Assembly: GCF_014836335.1 (NCBI RefSeq)
Contig: NZ_JACSRA010000022.1
Coordinates: 16,259 to 80,258 of the forward strand
Origin: Clostridium cibarium
Lineage (GTDB): Bacteria > Bacillota > Clostridia > Clostridiales > Clostridiaceae
DNA length: 64,000 nucleotides
Direction: 5' to 3'
This document shows, one piece after another, positions 51,741-59,831 of this stretch. Each line of letters opens with the position of its first letter. The first letter of the stretch is position 1. Under the pieces are notes generated by a model. The model saw only the letters and a program-made list of their open reading frames with translations. It was not told the DNA's origin and ran no database searches. A program made the translations under genes and the position numbers.

Positions 51741-52514
51741 ATGAAGGATAGAATTCAATTTAATGGTGTCCCTTTGGAGAATTATTCAATTTATTATAAT
51801 ATAGATAAAGATAGGTCGGTTAGATGTTATTCTAGAAAACAAATTAGGGCTTTATATCCTAAAAATAACTTTAAAATTGTTGGTGAATATCCTCCTAAGA
51901 AAGAAAGTTTTGCAGATATTTATATTAACAATATAAAGCTACCAATAGGCGAGTATGGAAAAATGAGTCCATTAATCTACTCACCAAAGGGATATATAGA
52001 ATGTGAAGGCGAAAAAAATTCTTATGTAGTACTAAAAAAGAATTTACTGCCATTACGGATAGTGATCACACTAATATGTTTAGCTATTATTTTATTTGGT
52101 ATTTATTATGCTAGTAATTTAGATGATAGCAAGACACAAGATTCTATTATAGATATAGATCCAAATGCAATAGATAATGATCCTAATAGCCAAGTAAATA
52201 CTAGCGGAAATGGAATTCAAATTCCAGGTTTTAAAGTACTAAATATTGCGGCTGATAATAAAAATGCACAAGTAGGTTTTAGCAATCCACAGGGTAATCC
52301 TTGCTATTTTGTAGTAAGTTTAATATTAGAAGATGGTACAGAACTTTACAAATCAAAAATGATCCCTCCTGGCAAAGGAATATATAATATTTTACTTGAA
52401 AAAACTCTTCCCAAAGGCGAATACAATGGTATATTAAAATATGAAACTTATGGAGTAGATGGATTAAACCCTATGAATGGAGCTAATTTAAAATTGACAG
52501 TGGCTGTGAAATAA
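51741..52514 (+). CDS. single-pass membrane protein with extracellular Ig-like domain
   Basis: The 257-aa protein has a ~100-residue N-terminal part, one transmembrane helix (about 104-126, LRIVITLICLAIILFGIYY) and an outer domain after an Asp/Asn linker. The outer domain (VGFSNPQGNPCYFVVSLIL, then KSKMIPPGKGIYN and LPKGEYNGILKYETYG) looks like an Ig/beta-sandwich. It has no signal peptide, so the N-terminus should be cytoplasmic. Its place between exported proteins suggests it anchors or assembles them; this is inference. Confidence 0.72.
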   Translation: MKDRIQFNGVPLENYSIYYNIDKDRSVRCYSRKQIRALYPKNNFKIVGEYPPKKESFADIYINNIKLPIGEYGKMSPLIYSPKGYIECEGEKNSYVVLKKNLLPLRIVITLICLAIILFGIYYASNLDDSKTQDSIIDIDPNAIDNDPNSQVNTSGNGIQIPGFKVLNIAADNKNAQVGFSNPQGNPCYFVVSLILEDGTELYKSKMIPPGKGIYNILLEKTLPKGEYNGILKYETYGVDGLNPMNGANLKLTVAVK

Positions 52515-52516
52515 TC

Positions 52517-52570
52517 AAAAGGGAGTTATTTATAGAAATTAATTATATATTCTAAAAATAACTCCTTTTA
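52517..52570 (+). terminator. hairpin after the membrane protein gene
   Basis: AAAAGGGAGTTATTT pairs with AAATAACTCCTTTT apart from one G. The T-run is short. Confidence 0.6.
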
Positions 52571-52620
52571 TTATAAAATACTCAGTTACTAATTAATTTA
52601 TGTGTAAAAAGGAGAAATAA

Positions 52621-53184
52621 ATGAAAAGGTTATTAATTGCTTTAGGGTTATCCATAACTTTTATTCTAAATCTATTTAGCTTTTCAGTAGCTGCAAATGA
52701 AGAGCAAAAGATAGAAATTAATTTGGGTATTAAGGGAAGATACACGGTATATATTCCTTCAAAAGTTGAATTTGGAAAGGATGAAATAAAAAATAGTAAT
52801 AACTATATCTCAAAAGACGTAAATATAATAGTTGACAATAACAATTTTATAATTAATGATCTTAAGGTAAAGGTAAGTAATGATAATAATTTTTTATTAG
52901 TTGGAGAAAGAAAAAAGAGCATAGAATTTTCTCTATATGACAAAAAATTTGATGAAAATAATTTAGAATTGAATAGATTAAAAAAAGGAGATTATATAGA
53001 TATGAGGGCACAATATGAATTGGACGATTTTTGGGCAATTATTGAGTGGTTTATTAGAAACTTTTTCAATAGAACTTTGGTAAATGCTAAATATGGACAA
53101 TGCTTAGTTGTATTGGATAAAAATAAAATTTACAATAGGGGGAAATTTACTGGTTCATTAACTTTTCAATTTGAAGTATCTTAA
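52621..53184 (+). CDS. exported beta-rich protein 3
   Basis: The 187-aa protein has a signal peptide (probable cut SVA|AN), then YTVYIPSKVEFGKDEI and the C-terminal RGKFTGSLTFQFEV, the same plan as the proteins at 50592 and 51149. It has an inserted aromatic stretch (DDFWAIIEWFIRNFFN) missing from the others, which might contact membrane or a partner. It has its own ribosome site behind a hairpin. Confidence 0.72.
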   Translation: MKRLLIALGLSITFILNLFSFSVAANEEQKIEINLGIKGRYTVYIPSKVEFGKDEIKNSNNYISKDVNIIVDNNNFIINDLKVKVSNDNNFLLVGERKKSIEFSLYDKKFDENNLELNRLKKGDYIDMRAQYELDDFWAIIEWFIRNFFNRTLVNAKYGQCLVVLDKNKIYNRGKFTGSLTFQFEVS

Positions 53185-53269
53185 AAGAAATCTCTTAATT
53201 TAAAATAATTTTGAATTATCAATAAATATGTTTTAAAATAAAAGAAAAGTTTAATTAGGAGAGATAAAT

Positions 53270-54025
53270 ATGGAAATAGATAATAAATGGTTTGATGCAA
53301 TAAGCATTAGAACTTCTAGAAGAAAATATGAGCTTAAAGATATTGAAGTTGAAAAAATAGATAAAATCCAATCTCTAATAGAAAAAGTGAATAAAGAAAG
53401 TGGACTAAAATTTAAATTTGTTGAAGATGCTTCTAAGGTATTAAATGGATTTAAGGCATCCTACGGTATGTTAAGTGGGGCTAAATCCTTAATTGCTTTA
53501 GCAGGTGATGCTAATATGAGAGATTTACAAAGAAATATAGGATATTATGGTGAATTAGTTGTATTAGAATGTACTAGTTTAGGATTAGGGACATGTTGGG
53601 TTGGAGGAACATATAACAAGGAAGCTTGCAGAAAAAGTATTAATCTTCAAGATAATGAAGAGTTGTTATGTATAATTGCTGTTGGATATGTTAATGAGGA
53701 GAAGTCATTTAAAGAAAAATTGGTAGCAAAAATAAATAAGAAAACTCAAAATTTTGATGAAGTTCTTGTTGAAAAAGATGGTGAGATTCCAAGTTGGGTA
53801 AAGAGTGGAATTGAAGCTAGTATGTTAGCTCCATCTGCTATGAATAAGAGACCAATAGCTTTTATTTACACTCAGGGAAAGATTAAAGCTTTTGCGTGCA
53901 GGAAGAATCATAATGTTGAAGATATAGACCTTGGAATTTCAATGGCGCATTTTGAAATTGGTGCATTTAAGGAAGGTTATAAAGGTGAGTGGCAAGTAGT
54001 AAATGGTGAAAATGTATTTAGTTAA
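53270..54025 (+). CDS. nitroreductase family protein (TM1586 type)
   Basis: The 251-aa protein has two tandem half-nitroreductase regions: N-terminal SIRTSRRKYE and LGLGTCWVGGTY, and C-terminal IEASMLAPSAMNKRP. This fused layout is typical of the TM1586-like family of FMN oxidoreductases. The substrate is unknown. It lies between the beta-rich locus and the Sfp-type gene with a terminator at 54047. Confidence 0.88.
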   Translation: MEIDNKWFDAISIRTSRRKYELKDIEVEKIDKIQSLIEKVNKESGLKFKFVEDASKVLNGFKASYGMLSGAKSLIALAGDANMRDLQRNIGYYGELVVLECTSLGLGTCWVGGTYNKEACRKSINLQDNEELLCIIAVGYVNEEKSFKEKLVAKINKKTQNFDEVLVEKDGEIPSWVKSGIEASMLAPSAMNKRPIAFIYTQGKIKAFACRKNHNVEDIDLGISMAHFEIGAFKEGYKGEWQVVNGENVFS

Positions 54026-54046
54026 TCTCTGTAATTTACTACTTTA

Positions 54047-54075
54047 TAAAAGCGTAGGGCTAAGTTCTACGCTTT
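54047..54075 (+). terminator. terminator of the nitroreductase gene
   Basis: AAAAGCGTAG and CTACGCTTTT form a perfect 10-bp stem with a 9-nt loop. Confidence 0.8.
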
Positions 54076-54174
54076 TAATACATGTTTGAAAAAGATTAAT
54101 ATATTTAATACAATAGAGATATAAGCAATTATTATATATTATGTGGTAAATTTGAAGGGGAAATAGGAGAGGGA

Positions 54175-54861
54175 ATGGAAGTATATATTTTTAATATAGA
54201 TGAAATTTTAGATATATTTGATTTTAAGAAATTTTATGATTTTGTAGATAAAGATAAAAGAAAAAAAATACAAAAATTTAGAAGAGATGAAGATAAAATA
54301 CGTTCATTAGTAGGAGAAGCTTTAGCGAGAATTAAAATATGTGAAAAGTTAGGATGCAAGAATTTCAATATAAAATTTGAACACAATGAGTATGGAAAAC
54401 CATATATAAAAGAGAATATAGAATTTAACATATCACATTCTGGCAGTTATGTTATTGTTGCTATTGATGATTGTGCCCTTGGAATAGACATTGAAGAAAT
54501 GAAAGAAATTGAATTTGAAGGCATAGCGAAGGGGTATTTTGATGAAAGTGAGTATAATTGGATAATTAATCATGATAAAGAAAAACAAAAAAAATGCTTT
54601 TATAAATTATGGACTTTAAAAGAAAGTTACGTAAAATACGTAGGAAAAGGCTTAAGTATAGGATTTAACTCTTTTAAATTTAATATTGACGAAAATAGAA
54701 ATATTCTTGAGATAGATAGTGATAGCGAGGATATATATTTTAAAAATTATGACATGTTGGACAAGTATCAATTATCAGTATGTTCAAAAAAAGATGAAGT
54801 GATACTAAAAGAAGTTGATTATAAATTTCTTTGTGAAATGATGAAAAAGTATGAAGAATAA
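54175..54861 (+). CDS. Sfp-type 4'-phosphopantetheinyl transferase
   Basis: The 228-aa enzyme moves phosphopantetheine from CoA to a carrier-protein Ser. GIDIEEM holds the Mg-binding acidic pair and FYKLWTLKESYVKYVGKGL is the C-terminal signature. No carrier protein, NRPS or PKS gene is nearby, so its partner must be elsewhere. It converges on the AspRS gene across a bidirectional terminator. Confidence 0.93.
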   Translation: MEVYIFNIDEILDIFDFKKFYDFVDKDKRKKIQKFRRDEDKIRSLVGEALARIKICEKLGCKNFNIKFEHNEYGKPYIKENIEFNISHSGSYVIVAIDDCALGIDIEEMKEIEFEGIAKGYFDESEYNWIINHDKEKQKKCFYKLWTLKESYVKYVGKGLSIGFNSFKFNIDENRNILEIDSDSEDIYFKNYDMLDKYQLSVCSKKDEVILKEVDYKFLCEMMKKYEE

Positions 54862-54863
54862 AG

Positions 54864-54899
54864 ATAGCACTTAAAGAAGATTATATCTTTAAGTGCTAT
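54864..54899. terminator. bidirectional terminator between the Sfp-type and AspRS genes
   Basis: ATAGCACTTAAAGA and TCTTTAAGTGCTAT form a perfect 14-bp stem between converging genes. Confidence 0.85.
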
Positions 54900-54910
54900 T
54901 TCTTAATTTA

Positions 54911-56200
54911 CTAGGGAATTAATCTTGTTCTATCTCTTGGAATAAGGCTTGCTTCTCTTATATTATTTAAGCCTAAAAGTTGACATGTAATTCTTTCAAG
55001 GCCGATAGCTAATCCCCCGTGAGGTGGCATTCCATATTTAAAGTTATCAGTGTAACTTTTGTAGTTGTCAGGATTTAGTCCTTTAAGTTTTATATTTTGG
55101 ATCAACATGTCATGGTTATGAATTCTTTGTCCACCAGTTGTAATTTCAACACCTCTAAATAATAAATCGAAACTATGGGTTAATTGATTTCCATAAGGCA
55201 TAGTGTACATAGGTCTCTTTTTTCTTGGATAATGAGTTAAGAATATAAAATCACAGTTTAATTTTTCTTTAGCATATTTACATATAAGTTTCTCGCCTTC
55301 AGGATCCAAGTCTTCCTTTAAATCAGTTTTATTATATTCAGCTTTTAATATATTAATAGCGTGACTTAGTTTCATTCTTGGTATATTACTATTAATTACT
55401 GGTATTTTAGCCTTTAAAAAGTTTACATAATCTTTTCCTTTGTTTGTGACTTTGTTTAAAATAAATTTTAGTAGCTTTTCTTCTAAGTTCATAATATCAT
55501 TTTCATCTTCAATAAATCCCATTTCTAAATCCATACTTATATATTCATTTAAATGTCTAGCAGTGTTATGCTCTTCAGCTCTATATACATGACCAATTTC
55601 GAATACTCTTTCAAACCCTGCAGCTACCATAAGTTGCTTATAAAATTGAGGGCTTTGGCATAAGTAAGCTTCATTTTCAAAATATTTCAATTTAAAGATT
55701 TCTGATCCGCCTTCTGCACCTTCCTTAACAATTTTAGGAGTGGATATTTCAGTAAAGCCTTCTAGAGTAAGGTATTCTCTAAATGCATCGGATATAATAT
55801 TCTGAATTTTAAATATGGAATTTATAGTTTCATGTCTTAAACTTAGCATTCTATTATTTAGTAAAGTGTCTAAGTTTATATCTAAAGACTTTTTATTTAT
55901 TTCTATTGGTAATTCATTTTTAGATAAATTAAGCATGGTTAATTCTTCTACTGATATTTCAAAAGGATTTAAATTGTTTTTACTGCTTTTTATAGTTCCA
56001 GAAATTGAAACTACTGATTCCAAAGTTATTTCCAAAGAATTTATTTTTTCATTTTCTATAACTGCTTGTAGTAGACCAGTTCTATCTCTTATTATCAAGA
56101 AAGTTATAGATTTTAGTTTTCTTATACTATGAATCCATCCTTTAATCAAAACTTTATCATCTATATATTCATTTAATTTATTTATCATTATTCTTTTCAT
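54911..56200 (-). CDS. aspS: archaeal-type aspartyl-tRNA synthetase (AspRS2, probably non-discriminating)
   Basis: This 429-aa class II synthetase has the short archaeal/AsnRS-like form: an N-terminal OB anticodon domain (VLIKGWIHSIRKLKSITFLII, shown by GWIHSIRK), motif 2 FEIGHVYRAEEHNTARHLNEY and motif 3 GGLAIGLERI. There is no GAD insertion of bacterial AspRS. In clostridia such enzymes charge tRNA-Asn with Asp for later amidation by GatCAB. ATG 56200 is chosen because AAGGAG overlaps the GTG at 56209. A T-box precedes it. Confidence 0.92.
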   Translation of the reverse strand: MKRIMINKLNEYIDDKVLIKGWIHSIRKLKSITFLIIRDRTGLLQAVIENEKINSLEITLESVVSISGTIKSSKNNLNPFEISVEELTMLNLSKNELPIEINKKSLDINLDTLLNNRMLSLRHETINSIFKIQNIISDAFREYLTLEGFTEISTPKIVKEGAEGGSEIFKLKYFENEAYLCQSPQFYKQLMVAAGFERVFEIGHVYRAEEHNTARHLNEYISMDLEMGFIEDENDIMNLEEKLLKFILNKVTNKGKDYVNFLKAKIPVINSNIPRMKLSHAINILKAEYNKTDLKEDLDPEGEKLICKYAKEKLNCDFIFLTHYPRKKRPMYTMPYGNQLTHSFDLLFRGVEITTGGQRIHNHDMLIQNIKLKGLNPDNYKSYTDNFKYGMPPHGGLAIGLERITCQLLGLNNIREASLIPRDRTRLIP

Positions 56201-56220
56201 ATAAAACACTCCTTAATCAA

Positions 56221-56600
56221 ATAAAAATGCCCCTTAAGTTATTTACTAACTTAAGGGGCGAGTATTATCGCGGTACCACCCTTATTGATTTAGTTAAAAA
56301 CAATTGAAAGTCTAATACTAGTATAAAATTGGCCACTTCTATACTAAAAAAACTTTCACTTCATATAGAAGTGAAAGCTAAAATTCACGGTACCATTCTA
56401 CTTTAATAAAAGTTTAAAACTTAAATCATCTCGAGATCCTTGTAACGGAGGAATCCGACTTATCCTATTAAAGATTTCAGATAAGCTTCTCCAGGATGTC
56501 ATTCAATATAACTTTTCTCATAGAGCTTCCACCAACCTCTATTCGCTTTGGATACTAAGATTATATTTACTATTCCCTTCAAAGAATTTGTAATTTAAAT
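56221..56600 (-). promoter_or_regulatory. T-box riboswitch leader of aspS with two T-box/terminator modules
   Basis: On the minus strand a Stem I-like region (from about 56590; GGTTGGTGGAAGC apical segment) is followed by two T-box sequences. The first, AATGGTACCGTG (56397-56386), precedes a hairpin CTTTCACTTC / GAAGTGAAAG with seven T (56377-56346). The second, GGGTGGTACCGCG (56281-56269), precedes GCCCCTTAAGTTA / TAACTTAAGGGGC with a T-rich tail (56259-56222). The specifier segment GAATGACATCC (56504-56494) contains GAA, AAT and GAC, so Glu, Asn or Asp reading cannot be decided by eye. It fills the 558-nt gap before the next gene together with a plain promoter region at 56600-56758. Confidence 0.9.
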
Positions 56601-56758
56601 TATTAATATGATAAACCTTAAAGAAATATTTGTCAATAAGTAATTTAAGAAGGAATTTATGATGAAAAGAAGTCTTTTCACGATATATCCATTGAAAAAG
56701 AGGTATAGTCAAATATAATCAAAATGAGAACCTATAAATAGAAAAGGGAGGAATATTT

Positions 56759-58141
56759 GTGAGTTTAAAGCAAAAAGGTAAAATGTCACTCTTTATGGCG
56801 TGTACAATGATAGTTAGTTTAGTACCCAATTCATTAAGTGTCAGTGCGGCAACAGATGATAAGCTTATTTATGAAAATAATTTTGAAAAAGGTAAGGGAC
56901 CAGATGAAGTTGCAGGAGTAATTACAAAAGAGGACGTGTCCGTTGTTTCTTTAGTGAAAGGCAATAATGCACTTAAATTTAAATCTAAGTTTGATGGTAG
57001 TGATAACTGGGAAACTAACAAGCATGAACTTGCTTTTTATAAAGAATATAGTAAAAAAATATCAAAGGATTCTACTTTACAATTTGATATTTTAGTACCT
57101 ACAGATGAAAAGGTATATGATGGACAAATAAAATATATAGGAGGATTAGGTACACATGATAAGTCAACAGATAAATGGGGATGGGTAGGTACAAGCTATG
57201 GAGATATAAATTCATCTGATTTTGTGGACTTAGGTAATGGATATTCATCAAAAAGCGTTACAGTAAAATTAAACGATAACATAAATGTAGATCTATTTAA
57301 GGTGGATTTACAAATAGTTTCATATAATTGTAATTATAATGGTGATATTTATTTAGATAATATAAAGTTAATATCATCTAATCTTCCGGAAAAAGTAGAA
57401 GTCCCAGCGGTAGTTGATGATTTTGAAGGATATGGCGGTGAAGATAAATTACTTGAAAAGGAATGGAAAACTAACGCTGGAGATGGATGTTTAGTAACCC
57501 CTAAACTTGTGAAAGATGGGACAGGCAATCATGATTTAGAGTTTAATTATAAAATTTCAACTGAGAAAGTTACAGAAGGATGGGCAGGCATAACCAAGGA
57601 TAAAAAAGTGGATTGGTCAAGCTTTAATTCATTACAATTCTGGTGCACTCCAGATGGGAAAGGACAAAAACTAGCTATACAAATTACTTCAAATGGAGAA
57701 GATTTTGAAGTTAATATGCCTGAATTTGCAAGTACAACTAGCGAAAGTTTAATAACTATACCTTTTAGTAAGTTTAAAGGCAAAAAAGGTGGAACATTAG
57801 ATTTAAGTAAAATAGAGAGAATAGGGATATGGTGTAATACTATTCCTAAAAATTCAGAAGGTCCTTGGACAGTTGATTCAAAAATGTATTTTGATGATAT
57901 AAAAGCTGTTTATGTTGTTAGTGATGAAGAAAAGGAAAAGTTGATTCAAGACTCAACAGATCTAATACGGGTGGCAGTTTCCAATAAGAATCAAGAGGAT
58001 TTAGATAAAGCTCAAGAAATGATAAAGAAGATACCAGGATGTTCAGAGAAGGATGCACTTCAAAATAGATTAGATACTGTTAAGGATAGGCTAAAGCAAA
58101 ATAATATAAGAAAGTTATTGTTTAAGCTAATAAATATGTAA
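56759..58141 (+). CDS. exported carbohydrate-binding protein with CBM27-like and CBM11-like domains
   Basis: The 460-aa protein has a signal peptide (about residues 1-30, ending SVSAAT). Two jelly-roll-like domains follow: about 37-210, resembling mannan-binding CBM27 (NNALKFKSKFDGSDNWE, FDILVP, GDIYLDNIKL), and about 218-390, resembling CBM11-type modules (DDFEGYGG, WSSFNSLQFWC, MYFDDIKAVY). A helical tail of ~70 residues ends the protein. Such domains normally accompany a mannanase, but no catalytic domain is present. It may capture polysaccharide at the surface or be a truncated enzyme. The GTG start has GGGAGG upstream. Confidence 0.72.
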   Translation: MSLKQKGKMSLFMACTMIVSLVPNSLSVSAATDDKLIYENNFEKGKGPDEVAGVITKEDVSVVSLVKGNNALKFKSKFDGSDNWETNKHELAFYKEYSKKISKDSTLQFDILVPTDEKVYDGQIKYIGGLGTHDKSTDKWGWVGTSYGDINSSDFVDLGNGYSSKSVTVKLNDNINVDLFKVDLQIVSYNCNYNGDIYLDNIKLISSNLPEKVEVPAVVDDFEGYGGEDKLLEKEWKTNAGDGCLVTPKLVKDGTGNHDLEFNYKISTEKVTEGWAGITKDKKVDWSSFNSLQFWCTPDGKGQKLAIQITSNGEDFEVNMPEFASTTSESLITIPFSKFKGKKGGTLDLSKIERIGIWCNTIPKNSEGPWTVDSKMYFDDIKAVYVVSDEEKEKLIQDSTDLIRVAVSNKNQEDLDKAQEMIKKIPGCSEKDALQNRLDTVKDRLKQNNIRKLLFKLINM

Positions 58142-58165
58142 TATGATTACTATATAAATTTAGTA

Positions 58166-58200
58166 AAATAGAGATAGTATTGATGGTACTATCTCTATTT
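58166..58200. terminator. bidirectional terminator between the CBM and hydrogenase-like genes
   Basis: AAATAGAGATAGTA and TACTATCTCTATTT form a perfect 14-bp stem between converging genes. Confidence 0.85.
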
Positions 58201-58209
58201 ATATAGATA

Positions 58210-59559
58210 TTAAAATTCTCTTTCAAATATAGAAACTTTGTCTTTATCTTCAAAATCCTTTATGGAGTTTATTCCAAGTTTACCTAAGACTTCGTCCATG
58301 GATTCGCTATGAAGTGCTACTTTTATTGGGGAAGCTAAGGCATACTCATCAACAGCCCTTTTGCCTTCAACTGGTGATACTATTTTTTTAGGTCCGCCTA
58401 CACATCCACCAGGACAACCCATTCCTTCTAAAAAGTTCGCATCAATTTTTCCTTCTAGAGCATTATTAAGAAGTTCTTTGCAATCTTTTATTCCATTTGC
58501 TTGAACAGCTTTAAAGTATTTATGTTTTTCAGGGTATAATTCTTCTATGACTTCAGAAACAGCAATGGAAACACCACCAGTACGAGCATAAAGGCGACCT
58601 CCCTTTGAAGCATATTCTTTTGTTGGAATTCCTTTTAGCTTACTTGGCTTGATTTCTAAGGCTTTAAAGATTTCATTAAGCTCTTGGAAGGTTAAAACAA
58701 AATCTATGTCCCCTAATAAATCTTTTTCTTTAGCTTCTGCTTTTTTTGCTATACAAGGACCTATAAATACTACCTTAGCATCTTTGTTTAATTTTTTTAT
58801 AACTCTACCAGCTGCAATCATAGGTGAAACAGATGGTGATAAATCTTTAACTAGTTCACCATAAACTTTTCTTAGCATTCCTACCCACATTGGACAGCAG
58901 CAAGAAGTTATCATTAAATCATTTGGTCCATGAATGTGTTTATCAAATTCTATAGCTTCCTTGACAGTTAGCATATCTGCTGTAAAAGCAACTTCAATCA
59001 TATCAGAAAAACCTATTTTTATAAGTGCAGCTCGAAGTTGATCCATAGTAACATCTTCACCAAACTGCCCCATTATGGCAGGTGCTACTGCAGCTATAAC
59101 CGTTTCATTTTCTTTTAATAAGTTCATAATAGGTATAAACTCAACGCTATCAAGAATTCTTCCATGGTCGCAGGAATCTATACAAACTCCACAACTAGTA
59201 CAAAGATCGCTGTCTATTATAGTGGCTTTTTTATCTTTGTCGTAATAAATGGCATCAAATGGACAAGATCTTTGGCAGCTGAATTTATCGTCTTCTCCTT
59301 TTGAGCAATTTAAATTACAGGAATCAAGTTTTTGAATTAAATTTTTATTTACAGAGTAATGAGTTATAGCTTTTTTTAAATTATAAACATAGTTATTGTC
59401 AAATTCTATATCCACACCACATAAAGAAGCTACTATTTTAAATGTCTCCTGCGGTGATATTTCATGGCATACCATAATTCGTGTTAGTGTTTCATCAAAA
59501 GTCCCTTCATAATAAGATTTAACCAATGTATCAAAAAGTTCAACATGCTTATTATTCAT
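58210..59559 (-). CDS. [FeFe]-hydrogenase-like protein with ferredoxin domain
   Basis: The 449-aa protein has an N-terminal ~85-residue part, a two-cluster ferredoxin-like region (CNLNC...CQRSCPFDA and CTSCGVCIDSC) and a hydrogenase large-subunit domain. The three H-cluster motifs are present but altered: TSCCCPMW (usually TSCCPxW), IGPCIAKKAEA (usually MPCxxKxxE) and FLEGMGCPGGCVGG. The cluster-binding Cys residues remain. This resembles the putative sensory or ancillary hydrogenase groups of clostridia more than the main catalytic enzyme. No maturation genes are near. Confidence 0.87.
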   Translation of the reverse strand: MNNKHVELFDTLVKSYYEGTFDETLTRIMVCHEISPQETFKIVASLCGVDIEFDNNYVYNLKKAITHYSVNKNLIQKLDSCNLNCSKGEDDKFSCQRSCPFDAIYYDKDKKATIIDSDLCTSCGVCIDSCDHGRILDSVEFIPIMNLLKENETVIAAVAPAIMGQFGEDVTMDQLRAALIKIGFSDMIEVAFTADMLTVKEAIEFDKHIHGPNDLMITSCCCPMWVGMLRKVYGELVKDLSPSVSPMIAAGRVIKKLNKDAKVVFIGPCIAKKAEAKEKDLLGDIDFVLTFQELNEIFKALEIKPSKLKGIPTKEYASKGGRLYARTGGVSIAVSEVIEELYPEKHKYFKAVQANGIKDCKELLNNALEGKIDANFLEGMGCPGGCVGGPKKIVSPVEGKRAVDEYALASPIKVALHSESMDEVLGKLGINSIKDFEDKDKVSIFEREF

Positions 59560-59831
59560 TAATTTACCTCCAATTATATTTCATAACTATAGTATGTATT
59601 AATTTAGAAAAAATTATATTCTATTTTTATTTTACCCATCTTTTTTTAAACATAACATGATGGTTTATTATTGATTTCTCTAATTACTTCTTTAATATTA
59701 AATTTTTTTATTTATAAATATTAGAGTATTATTTTATATGCAATTAGGGTAAACATAAATAATTGAATAGTATTTTATTGTAAGTAATGGTATAATTAAT
59801 GTTGTAGTATTAAAGAAATGGGGGAAGAATT
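59560..59831. promoter_or_regulatory. divergent intergenic region
   Basis: This 272-nt AT-rich region holds the promoters of the hydrogenase-like gene and the TPR gene. TATAAT at about 59791 is a likely -10 for the latter. No other structure is apparent. Confidence 0.4.
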
